Shown here piece after piece: positions 1-5,500 of a stretch of DNA of 5,500 nucleotides. This DNA is from an uncultured Eubacteriales bacterium (GTDB lineage: Bacteria; Bacillota; Clostridia; Lachnospirales; Bianqueaceae). The stretch spans positions 1-5,500 of the forward strand of contig ONYR01000344.1 in the NCBI GenBank assembly GCA_900322165.1, given 5' to 3'. Below the pieces are notes generated by a model. That model was not told where the DNA came from. It was given only the letters and a program-made list of their open reading frames with translations, and made no database searches. Each line of letters opens with the position of its first letter. The first letter of the stretch is position 1. The position numbers and the translations under genes are program-made.

Positions 1-282
1 ATGATGTTCGGCATCCTGATGATGGTCTTTGCCTACAACATGATGTCGAAGATCCCGTCCACCAGCGAGCGTTTCGCAAAATGGATCGTGATCTTTGAGA
101 CGATCTTTGCCGCGGTGTTCGGACTGTCCTTCCTGATCATTCCGGAGCATGTTGTCACGGTGTTTGCGCTCAGCATCGGAGTGGCCATGGTCGTGGACGG
201 CGTGGTTCATGTGGTGCATGCGCGCTGGGCAAAGGAAGAAAAGAAAAAAATTTCCTCTGCAAGTAGTCAAAGCAAGGGCTGA
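1..282 (+). CDS. DUF308/HdeD-like membrane protein, C-terminal part (5' partial)
   Basis: The visible 93 residues are very hydrophobic and hold about three membrane segments: roughly residues 1-15, 28-47 and 50-73. A basic, lysine-rich cytoplasmic-type tail (AKEEKKK) follows, ending in TGA. The pattern of a helix ending in LIIPE, then a helix with a small residue-rich core (ALSIGVAMVVDGVVHVV), matches the repeated two-helix unit of the DUF308/HdeD family, where a proline after the first helix and a G/D-G pair in the second are typical. HdeD-family proteins usually have about six helices, so the real start probably lies left of the window and the ATG at position 1 is then an internal Met. I cannot check for a ribosome site there. 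HdeD is linked to acid resistance in enterobacteria; the role in Firmicutes is not established and none is claimed here. Confidence 0.7.
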   Translation: MMFGILMMVFAYNMMSKIPSTSERFAKWIVIFETIFAAVFGLSFLIIPEHVVTVFALSIGVAMVVDGVVHVVHARWAKEEKKKISSASSQSKG

Positions 283-292
283 ATGATATACT
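264..292 (+). promoter_or_regulatory. Candidate sigma-A promoter for the zinc-ribbon gene
   Basis: A -10 like hexamer TATACT (287-292) carries an extended-10 TG at 284-285. A weaker -35 like TAGTCA (264-269, four of six matches to TTGACA) stands 17 bases upstream. The site overlaps the stop codon of the DUF308-like gene and would start RNA near position 299, about 70 bases before the ATG at 370. This is inferred from consensus match only. Confidence 0.5.
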
Positions 293-318
293 AGATTGGA
301 ATAAGCCTGCATTCACAT

Positions 319-345
319 TTGCTTGGCAAGAGGCAAGCCAAGTAA
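319..345 (+). other. Inverted repeat in the leader of the zinc-ribbon gene
   Basis: TTGCTTGGC (319-327) can pair with GCCAAGTAA (337-345), with one G-T wobble and a 9-base loop. A competing pairing of GCTTG (321-325) with CAAGC (334-338) exists. No T-run follows, so it is not a typical intrinsic terminator. It sits 8 bases before the ribosome site at 354-360 and could tune translation or protect the RNA 5' end, but this is speculation. Confidence 0.35.
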
Positions 346-353
346 TGAATTAT

Positions 354-360
354 AAAGGAG
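354..360 (+). promoter_or_regulatory. Ribosome binding site of the zinc-ribbon gene
   Basis: AAAGGAG ends 9 bases before the ATG at 370. It decides for that start over the in-frame ATG at 385, which is 24 bases away from the site. Confidence 0.8.
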
Positions 361-369
361 CATCTGATT

Positions 370-1383
370 ATGGGACTGATTTCGATGAAGTGCCCGGCCT
401 GCGGTGCGGTGCTGGAGAATCTGGACGAAAACCGTGAGTTCTTTTTCTGCACCTACTGCGGCAATAAGATCACCTACGAAAAGCAGCGGATCGAGATGAG
501 CGGACAGGTGTCCCTTGCCGGTGTTGCAACGGCGAAAAGCCTGCTGGCACGCGGCACGAACGCGCTCGAGGACGGTAAATTCGACGCGGCATGGGAGTTT
601 TTTGACCGGGCGCTCGACAGTGATCCGCAGATGGCGGAAGCGTACATGGGCAAGCTGGCAGCCCGCAACCACTGCCATGTGGATACCGACCTGCAGCAGC
701 TGCCGGTTCGCTTTACGAGAATCGATAATAGTCAAAGCGAAGACGACAACATGATCCTGTATCGCCGCGCGTGCCAGTATGCCAAGGGCGAGCTGAAGGA
801 TAAATATGAGTGGATCAACGGGCCGTACCATCTGGCGATCTGCGAGCTTCACGAGGCAACGCAAAATGTCAAAGCTCTGGAGAAACAGATGAACCGCGAG
901 CATGATAAGACGAAGAGAGAGAAGGAAGGGGCTGTAAACCGTGCCGAGAGCGAATTGAAATACGCCCGCTCCTCTGTCGAAAGCTGTCAGAAATCGCTTA
1001 ACGACCTGAAAAAGTGGAGATGGAAGGGAATTACAAAGCCGCTGATCACGATGATCGTGTTTATTGTGCTTTCTATCCTGCTCAGGAATGTTGTGAATGA
1101 TGTGATCATGCTTTTCTATGTGGGCGCTTTGATTGCTTTTGCTGTGGTCGTCATCAAGGCTTTGGTAATTGCAGTAAAGATCGGCAACAGCCAAGAGAAA
1201 AAGCGTTTGGCGGAAGCGACACAAAGGCTGGCCGAGGCGCAGCGCGATCTGCCGCAAAAACAGCAGGAGCTGGCGCAGTATCAGGCACAGATGGCGGAGG
1301 AAAAACAGCGGTTTGCCGCCTATGCCAGCGGCATCCTTGATCCGCTTGCAGGTAAGGTGGAAATGTTCCGCCAGAATTCATAA
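370..1383 (+). CDS. Zinc-ribbon, TPR-like, coiled-coil membrane protein (function unknown)
   Basis: This 337-aa protein has a clear modular layout. An N-terminal zinc ribbon uses C8-x2-C11 and C27-x2-C30 (CPAC...CTYC). Residues about 58-91 look like one TPR-type helical hairpin, with the G69/F71/A74, F78, A81 and P86 spacing of that repeat. A charged coiled coil covers about 160-217. Two membrane helices follow (about 224-242 and 245-269) with a very short R-N-V-V-N-D turn. A second coiled coil runs from about 271 to 318 and is rich in Ala, Gln and Glu. Lysines flank the hairpin on both outer ends, so by the positive-inside rule both coiled coils and the zinc ribbon should be cytoplasmic. The gene stands alone between a likely promoter and a strong terminator. 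I do not recognise a named family beyond zinc-ribbon domain proteins of Clostridia. A scaffold or sensor at the membrane is possible but not shown. Confidence 0.85.
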   Translation: MGLISMKCPACGAVLENLDENREFFFCTYCGNKITYEKQRIEMSGQVSLAGVATAKSLLARGTNALEDGKFDAAWEFFDRALDSDPQMAEAYMGKLAARNHCHVDTDLQQLPVRFTRIDNSQSEDDNMILYRRACQYAKGELKDKYEWINGPYHLAICELHEATQNVKALEKQMNREHDKTKREKEGAVNRAESELKYARSSVESCQKSLNDLKKWRWKGITKPLITMIVFIVLSILLRNVVNDVIMLFYVGALIAFAVVVIKALVIAVKIGNSQEKKRLAEATQRLAEAQRDLPQKQQELAQYQAQMAEEKQRFAAYASGILDPLAGKVEMFRQNS

Positions 1384-1393
1384 CGGCTTCTCA

Positions 1394-1437
1394 AAGCGGA
1401 GAATGAGTTTTTGTCTTTCTCCGCTTGTCTTTTATTT
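1394..1437 (+). terminator. Rho-independent terminator after the zinc-ribbon gene
   Basis: AAGCGGAGAA (1394-1403) pairs perfectly with TTCTCCGCTT (1417-1426), giving a 10-bp stem with a 13-base loop. A T-rich tail, GTCTTTTATTT (1427-1437), follows. It begins 10 bases after the TAA of the zinc-ribbon gene. The TTG at 1411 that could extend the lipoprotein frame lies inside this loop, which argues against that longer start. Confidence 0.85.
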
Positions 1438-1448
1438 GCATTACGGCA

Positions 1449-1454
1449 GGGAGG
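1449..1454 (+). promoter_or_regulatory. Ribosome binding site of the lipoprotein gene
   Basis: GGGAGG is followed after 7 bases by the ATG at 1462. It fixes the start of the lipoprotein, since the upstream in-frame TTG at 1411 has no such site. Confidence 0.85.
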
Positions 1455-1461
1455 TGCGAAA

Positions 1462-2424
1462 ATGAAAAAACAGTTGAAGATCGGGGTCATGTTGATGATC
1501 CTGACCATGTTGATTACGGCCTGCACGGGCGGAGGAGCCCCGGTCGAGGAGAGTTCCCAGACGAGCGGTTCGGGGATCAAGATCATCACGCAGGATGCGG
1601 ACAGCAGCAAGACTGAGAGCACCGAGGCAAGCTCGGAGACGAGCACCGAGGCAAGCTCGGAGACAAGCACCGAGAGCAGCTCCGAGCCAAGCGCAGAGTC
1701 CTCCGAGCCAAGCAGCGAGGCTTCGCAAACGGAATCCTCTGAAACGAGCAGTGAGGCAAGCCAGAGCGAATCGTCCGAGACAAGCAGTGAAAGCGGCTCG
1801 GACTACTTTACCTACGACGATATGATCGCGATCTATCAGCCGGTCATTGATGTCTATCAGATGGTTCGAAGCACCGGGTTCGGAGGCGATGAGTTCGATG
1901 CGATCGATGTCCTGCGGGACAGCGGGGTCGACATGAGCCGCATCAGCGATGATACGTGGTCGATGCATTTCTTTGAACAGCGCATCGATGCGGATGACGC
2001 GATCCATCTGCAGTTCCTCGACGTTGACAACGATGGGGACTTCGAGCTGCTTGTCGCAAACCCTTACGATGAGAAGGGGATTTACGGAATCTATACGATC
2101 ATCGACGGCAAACCGGTCGCGCTTTTGATCGGTTGGAGCCGGAACTGCTTCTATGTGGACGCGTATGGTCACATCTTTATGCGCGGATCGGGCGGCGCCG
2201 GTGAGTCGATGATCGTCAAAATGTACCTGAAAGACGAAGAGGTCTATGTATCCGAGTCGATTCTCTATCATTGGAACTATGAGAGCGGAGCGGAAGAATA
2301 TTACTACCGCAGCGAAGGCATCGCTGAGGCCGTGCCCGAGGATGCGTGCTCCGAGGAACAGTACCGAGACCTGGTTACGCAGTGGGAGAGCAGTTTTACG
2401 GTCGTTTATGTGCGCGATTATTAA
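1462..2424 (+). CDS. Secreted lipoprotein with Ser/Glu/Thr-rich stalk (function unknown)
   Basis: The 320-aa product starts with a type II signal peptide: basic MKKQLK, a hydrophobic core to about residue 17, then the lipobox I-T-A-C with Cys21 as the predicted lipidated residue. It should be anchored on the outer face of the cytoplasmic membrane. Residues about 30-113 are low complexity, mostly Ser, Glu and Thr, built partly on a repeated T-E-A-S-S-E-T-S unit, and probably form an extended stalk. The folded part (about 114-320) carries a DVDNDGDFEL stretch at 187-196, an acidic D-x-D-x-D-G loop like those that bind calcium in EF-hand or FG-GAP type repeats. A YTIIDGKPVAL strand pattern follows, typical of clostridial surface lipoproteins. 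The N-start at ATG 1462 is chosen for the ribosome site and signal peptide. No promoter was seen in the short gap after the terminator. Ligand and role are unknown. Confidence 0.85.
   Translation: MKKQLKIGVMLMILTMLITACTGGGAPVEESSQTSGSGIKIITQDADSSKTESTEASSETSTEASSETSTESSSEPSAESSEPSSEASQTESSETSSEASQSESSETSSESGSDYFTYDDMIAIYQPVIDVYQMVRSTGFGGDEFDAIDVLRDSGVDMSRISDDTWSMHFFEQRIDADDAIHLQFLDVDNDGDFELLVANPYDEKGIYGIYTIIDGKPVALLIGWSRNCFYVDAYGHIFMRGSGGAGESMIVKMYLKDEEVYVSESILYHWNYESGAEEYYYRSEGIAEAVPEDACSEEQYRDLVTQWESSFTVVYVRDY
1618..1686 (+). repeat. 24-bp tandem repeat inside the lipoprotein stalk
   Basis: Two 24-bp units, 1618-1641 and 1642-1665, differ only at the last base (ACG versus ACA). A diverged, partial third copy runs from 1666 to 1686. 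Each full unit encodes S-T-E-A-S-S-E-T and contains a small inverted repeat, CCGAG-GCAAG-CTCGG (for example 1622-1636). Because the unit is a multiple of three, copy change would keep the reading frame. Confidence 0.85.
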
Positions 2425-2484
2425 GAGCGCTGGCTGATACACAGAAACTAATCCAAAGAAAACCAGGGAAGACGATAGAGCAAG

Positions 2485-4230
2485 ATGGAACTGAACAGTC
2501 AAAAGTGGCGGAGGGTGGCGCCGGAGGCGGATCCACTGAGAATCGGTACAGGGTGGAGTGTGACGGATCTCTCCAAGCCTCAGATTTTCGTAGAAAGCAC
2601 GTTCGGTGACAGTCATCCGGGATCCGGGCATCTTGACAAGCTCGTGAACGCGACCATGGAAGGGATTACAGAAGCGGGTGCCCGAGGCGCCCGTTTCTTT
2701 ACGACTGACATGTGCGACGGGGAAAGTCAGGGAACGGACGGGATCAACTACTCGCTCGCGAGCCGTGAGATGATCGCGAACATGATCGAGATCCAGGCCG
2801 GGGCGACTCCGTTTGATGCGGGCGTGTATATCGCGAGCTGCGATAAAGGACTGCCCGGAAACCTCATGGGCATGATGCGGGTCGATATCCCCTCGCTCGT
2901 GATGCCCGGCGGATGCATGGCGGCAGGGCCGGATCTTCTGACGCTGGAGCAGCTCGGCATGTATTCCGCGCGTTTTGAGCGCGGTGAGATCGATGCGGCA
3001 AAGCTTCAGTGGGCGAAGAAAAACGCTTGTCCGTCCTGCGGGGCGTGCTCGTTTATCGGAACCGCCTCCACGATGCAGATCATGGCTGAAGCGCTTGGTC
3101 TGACGCTTCCGGGCGCGGCCTTGCTTCCTTCTACCGGGGAGGATCTTCTTCGGTACGCAAAGGCTTCCGGGAAACGGGCGGCTGAGATGGCGGGATGCGA
3201 AGCACTGCGGCCTTCAAAGATCGTTACCATGGAGAGCCTCGAAAACGCGATCATGGTCCACGCGGCGATCTCCGGATCGACGAACTGCCTCCTGCATCTT
3301 CCGGCGATCGCGCATGAGCTGGGGCTCACGATCACCGGCGATACGTTCGACCGCCTGCACCGCGGGGCGCATTATCTGCTGAACCTGCGCCCGGCAGGGA
3401 AGTGGCCGGCTGAGTTCTTTGCTTATGCGGGCGGAGTTCCAGCCGTGATGGAGGAACTGCGGAGCGTGCTGCACCTTTCGGCGATGACCGTGACCGGCAA
3501 GACGCTTGGAGAGAACCTGGATGAGCTGAAGCAGTCCGGGTATTATGAGCATGCAGAAGAGCTTCTGGCAAAGATGAACGAAGCCAGAGGGCTGTCGGTA
3601 AAGAAGGAAGATATCATTCGTCCGTTTGATGATCCGATCGGCTGCGACGGTTCGATTGCTGTGCTGAAGGGCAATCTGGCGCCGGAGGGCGCGGTTATCA
3701 AGCATACGGCCTGCCCGAAGGAGATGTTCTCCGCAACACTCCGCGCAGTCCCGTTTGACTGTGAGGAGGACTGCATCGACGCAGTCCTGCACCACCGGAT
3801 CCATCCCGGAGACGCGGTGATTATCCGCTACGAAGGGCCGAAGGGCTCGGGCATGCCGGAAATGTTTTATACAACGGAAGCGATCTCTTCGGATAAGGAA
3901 CTTGGACGCTCGATCGCGCTGATCACGGACGGCCGCTTTTCCGGTGCTTCGACCGGCCCAGCGATCGGGCATGTCAGCCCGGAGGCACAGGACGGCGGTG
4001 TCATTGCGCTCGTGGAAGAGGGCGATCTGATCCGGCTGGATGTTGAGAAGCGCATCCTCGCGATCGTCGGCATCGCGGGAGAAACCAAGAGCGAAGCGGA
4101 GATCGAAGCGGTACTGGCAGAGCGCAGGGCCAAGTGGCAGCCGAAGCCGCCGCGGTACGCGAAGGGCGTACTCGCTCTGTTTGCGAAGCTTGCAGCCTCG
4201 CCGATGCAGGGTGCTTACCTGAAGCTGTAA
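2485..4230 (+). CDS. IlvD/Edd-family Fe-S dehydratase (dihydroxy-acid dehydratase-like)
   Basis: The 581-aa length and motifs place this in the IlvD/Edd family, cytoplasmic enzymes that remove water from 2,3-dihydroxy acids or sugar acids to give 2-keto acids using an Fe-S cluster and Mg2+. Visible motifs in order: GTGWS near 22-26, FGDSHPGSGHL at 40-50, CDG at 77-79, SCDKGLPG at 118-125, CPSCGACS at 182-189 followed by GTASTMQ, GSTN near 270, EGPKGSGMPE ending at E459, and TDGRFSG at 481-487. By analogy with family structures, D78, D120, K121 and E459 bind metal, C119 and C188 bind the cluster, and S486 is the catalytic base. The usual annotation would be dihydroxy-acid dehydratase (valine/isoleucine synthesis). 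However, the C77-D-G and GxGW motifs recall the sugar-acid branch (Edd, YjhG/YagF), and no ilv genes are adjacent, so the substrate is left open. The ATG at 2485 is the first possible start, because a TAG lies in frame at 2476. Its ribosome site (AGGGAAG) is weak and distant. Confidence 0.9.
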   Translation: MELNSQKWRRVAPEADPLRIGTGWSVTDLSKPQIFVESTFGDSHPGSGHLDKLVNATMEGITEAGARGARFFTTDMCDGESQGTDGINYSLASREMIANMIEIQAGATPFDAGVYIASCDKGLPGNLMGMMRVDIPSLVMPGGCMAAGPDLLTLEQLGMYSARFERGEIDAAKLQWAKKNACPSCGACSFIGTASTMQIMAEALGLTLPGAALLPSTGEDLLRYAKASGKRAAEMAGCEALRPSKIVTMESLENAIMVHAAISGSTNCLLHLPAIAHELGLTITGDTFDRLHRGAHYLLNLRPAGKWPAEFFAYAGGVPAVMEELRSVLHLSAMTVTGKTLGENLDELKQSGYYEHAEELLAKMNEARGLSVKKEDIIRPFDDPIGCDGSIAVLKGNLAPEGAVIKHTACPKEMFSATLRAVPFDCEEDCIDAVLHHRIHPGDAVIIRYEGPKGSGMPEMFYTTEAISSDKELGRSIALITDGRFSGASTGPAIGHVSPEAQDGGVIALVEEGDLIRLDVEKRILAIVGIAGETKSEAEIEAVLAERRAKWQPKPPRYAKGVLALFAKLAASPMQGAYLKL

Positions 4231-4266
4231 GCCGAGGTACGATTGCCCCACCCATTAAGAACAGAC

Positions 4267-4272
4267 AAGGAG
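4267..4272 (+). promoter_or_regulatory. Ribosome binding site deciding a GTG start
   Basis: AAGGAG lies 5 bases before GTG 4278. The long frame opens earlier, at 4134 inside the dehydratase gene, but only this site yields a protein that begins directly with the first HAD strand. Confidence 0.8.
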
Positions 4273-4277
4273 TCAGT

Positions 4278-4946
4278 GTGAAATACAAGTGTTTGGTCTT
4301 TGACCATGATGATACGGTCGTTAACTCGACCGCTTCGATCCATTATCCGGCCTTCGTTGAGTTTCTGAAGGTGTATTTCCCGAATAAAAGCTGTACGCTG
4401 GAGCAGTATTTTGAGCGCAATTTCGATCCGGGATTCATCGGGATGTGCCGGGAGGACTTCGGCCTGACCGATGAGGATCTGAAAATCGAGGAAGGCTTCT
4501 GGCGGAATTATGTGAAAAACCATATTCCGAAAGCTTATCCGGGCATCCAGGAGATCATGGAGCGGCAGAAAGCGGAGGGCGGCCTTGTGACGGTCGTGTC
4601 GCATTCCTTCCGCGACAATATCCTGCGGGATTACAATGCGAACGGCCTTCCGACACCCGATGCGGCCTACGGCTGGGAGCAGCCGCCCGAGCATCGCAAG
4701 CCGAGTCCCTGGCCGATTCAGGCGATCATGGAGGAGTTCTCCCTTCGCCCGGACGAGATCCTTGTGATCGATGATCTGAAGCCCGGTTACGACATGGCAA
4801 AGGCGGCCGGCGTGGACTTTGCGGCGGTCCTTTGGAGCAGCGATTATCCGCTCATCGAAAGCTTCATGCGGAAAAACTGCCCGCTCTGCCTCAAAACGGT
4901 CGCGGAGCTGGCCGCATATCTGGAAATGGACGGATTGTCACTATGA
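4278..4946 (+). CDS. HAD-superfamily hydrolase (probable phosphatase)
   Basis: The 222-aa protein carries all four haloacid dehalogenase motifs. Motif I is VFDHDDTVV with the nucleophile D9 and the acid/base D11. Motif II is VVSHS with S108 after a hydrophobic strand. Motif III is HRKPSP with K141. Motif IV is VIDDLKPG with the Mg2+ ligands D165 and D166. The span between motifs I and II (about 17-100) is mostly helical in character and fits a C1-type cap, as in phosphoglycolate phosphatase or beta-phosphoglucomutase relatives. The expected reaction is phosphate monoester hydrolysis in the cytoplasm; the substrate cannot be told. The start is GTG, giving M-K-Y-K-C-L-V-F-D. It begins 47 bases after the dehydratase stop with no terminator between them, and its TGA overlaps the ATG of the next gene, so the two are probably translated together. 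Confidence 0.9.
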   Translation: MKYKCLVFDHDDTVVNSTASIHYPAFVEFLKVYFPNKSCTLEQYFERNFDPGFIGMCREDFGLTDEDLKIEEGFWRNYVKNHIPKAYPGIQEIMERQKAEGGLVTVVSHSFRDNILRDYNANGLPTPDAAYGWEQPPEHRKPSPWPIQAIMEEFSLRPDEILVIDDLKPGYDMAKAAGVDFAAVLWSSDYPLIESFMRKNCPLCLKTVAELAAYLEMDGLSL

Positions 4947-5500
4947 GCCTGTACGCGATCGGCGATCTTCATTTGGCGTTCGGATCCGAAATTAAGGCGC
5001 CTATGCAGCTCATGGGCAAGGTCTGGATCGACCATGAAAAGAAGTTTAAGGAAAACTGTGCACGGGAGCTGACCGACGCGGATACGCTGGTGCTCGTCGG
5101 TGACCATAGCTGGGGCCGAAATCTTGAGGAGTGTGCGCTGGATCTGGAATACATCATGGCGCTCCCGGGACGGAAGATCCTGCTCAGGGGCAACCATGAC
5201 ATGTTCTGGGACGCCAAAAAGACCGCTCAGCTGAATGAGCGGTTTGCGGGAAAGCTCGAGTTTCTTCAAAACAATTATTATGCCTACGGCGATTATGCAC
5301 TTGTCGGAACCAAAGGGTACTGCTACGAAGGAAAGGACACGATCGAACACGCGGAAATGCTTGTCGAGCGTGAGCTTGAGCGGCTTCGGATCTCGTTTGA
5401 GGCAGCCAAAGCGGACGGTTTTCGGAAGTACATCATGTTCCTCCACTACCCGCCGACCAACATTTTCGAACGCAACAGCGGGTTTACCAAAATGGCAGAG
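4943..5500 (+). CDS. Calcineurin-like metallophosphoesterase (3' partial)
   Basis: The frame stays open from ATG 4943 to the window edge (186 residues seen). It starts MSLYAIGDLHL, with the first metal motif G7-D8-x-H10. Next come the second motif G53-D54 in LVGDHSWG, the G83-N84-H85-D86 motif in LRGNHDMFW, and a histidine motif H168-Y-P-P. A GTKGY segment at 122-126 also fits. These are the signature sites of the two-metal calcineurin-like phosphoesterase fold. The order GDLHL, GDxSW, LPGRKILLRGNHD, GT(K/R)G resembles the small predicted phosphohydrolases of COG1768, usually near 230 residues, so perhaps 45 residues are missing to the right. The ATGA overlap with the HAD gene and the absence of a good ribosome site point to translational coupling. 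Substrate unknown; possible targets are phosphomonoesters or phosphodiesters. Confidence 0.88.
   Translation, partial: MSLYAIGDLHLAFGSEIKAPMQLMGKVWIDHEKKFKENCARELTDADTLVLVGDHSWGRNLEECALDLEYIMALPGRKILLRGNHDMFWDAKKTAQLNERFAGKLEFLQNNYYAYGDYALVGTKGYCYEGKDTIEHAEMLVERELERLRISFEAAKADGFRKYIMFLHYPPTNIFERNSGFTKMAE

Noticed and set aside
313..1257. Minus-strand open frame of 314 codons opposite the zinc-ribbon gene
   Set aside because: No domain is visible, and the + strand frame has zinc-ribbon cysteines, coiled coils, membrane helices and good flanking signals.
1411..1461. Upstream TTG start that would add 17 residues to the lipoprotein
   Set aside because: It lies in the loop of the terminator hairpin, lacks a ribosome site, and would place extra residues before a well-formed signal peptide.
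1618..1686. Short direct repeats as a possible CRISPR array
   Set aside because: The units are directly adjacent without spacers, are in frame, and encode a low-complexity stalk.
2425..2484. Possible T-box or other leader control of the dehydratase, as seen for some ilv genes in Firmicutes
   Set aside because: The gap is only 60 bases, too short for a T-box, and shows no terminator/antiterminator stems or clear promoter.
1441..2631. Long open frame of 396 codons on the minus strand
   Set aside because: It mirrors the lipoprotein gene, its protein has Arg/Leu/Ala-rich low-complexity stretches from reverse reading of the repeat, and it has no recognisable domain. The + strand gene has a ribosome site, signal peptide and lipobox.
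3214..4251. Minus-strand open frame of 345 codons opposite the dehydratase
   Set aside because: It is rich in Arg, His, Gln and Cys with no motif, as expected from the antisense of GC-rich codons, while the + strand carries a strongly conserved enzyme.
4134..4277. ATG start of the HAD gene inside the dehydratase gene
   Set aside because: The added 48 residues are a frame-shifted reading of the dehydratase end and have no HAD character. GTG 4278 has AAGGAG at the right distance.
4979..4990. Perfect 12-base palindrome TTCGGATCCGAA near the start of the metallophosphoesterase
   Set aside because: It is inside conserved coding sequence, and about one such palindrome is expected by chance in a window of this size.
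4844..5446. Minus-strand open frame of 200 codons opposite the metallophosphoesterase
   Set aside because: The + strand frame has all metal-binding motifs in correct order; the antisense product has none.

Overview
The window looks like an ordinary chromosomal segment of a Gram-positive, probably clostridial (Firmicutes) bacterium. The evidence is strong purine-rich Shine-Dalgarno sites (AAAGGAG, GGGAGG, AAGGAG), an Sec/SPII lipoprotein with a Ser/Glu/Thr-rich linker of the kind common in Clostridia, a zinc-ribbon membrane protein of a clostridial style, and an ATP-independent gene set packed on one strand. Base composition is moderately GC-rich in the genes and AT-richer between them. I infer the lineage from protein style only, so genus is not assignable.

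All six genes supported here lie on the + strand. From left to right: (1) the C-terminal part of a DUF308/HdeD-like membrane protein (1-282, start probably outside the window); (2) after an 87-bp gap with a good promoter candidate and a small leader hairpin, a 337-aa zinc-ribbon/TPR-like/coiled-coil protein with a membrane hairpin (370-1383), closed by a strong intrinsic terminator (1394-1437); (3) a 320-aa lipoprotein with a low-complexity stalk (1462-2424); (4) a 581-aa IlvD/Edd-family iron-sulfur dehydratase (2485-4230); (5) a 222-aa HAD-superfamily phosphatase starting at GTG (4278-4946); (6) a metallophosphoesterase (4943-5500) that overlaps gene 5 by ATGA and runs off the right edge.

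Transcription units inferred from spacing and terminators: gene 2 is probably its own unit between the promoter near 264-292 and the terminator at 1394-1437. Genes 3 to 6 have no visible terminator between them (gaps 60 bp, 47 bp, then -4 bp) and could be read through, although no clear promoter was found for gene 3 or gene 4. The HAD/metallophosphoesterase pair is very likely co-translated. The dehydratase has no branched-chain amino-acid or sugar-acid neighbours here, so its substrate cannot be read from context.

I see no mobile element, CRISPR array, rRNA/tRNA gene, phage or defence module. No stretch over 300 bases lacks a gene. I do not see a convincing new biological system; the points most worth checking are the cluster-ligand pattern of the dehydratase and the architecture of the zinc-ribbon membrane protein.
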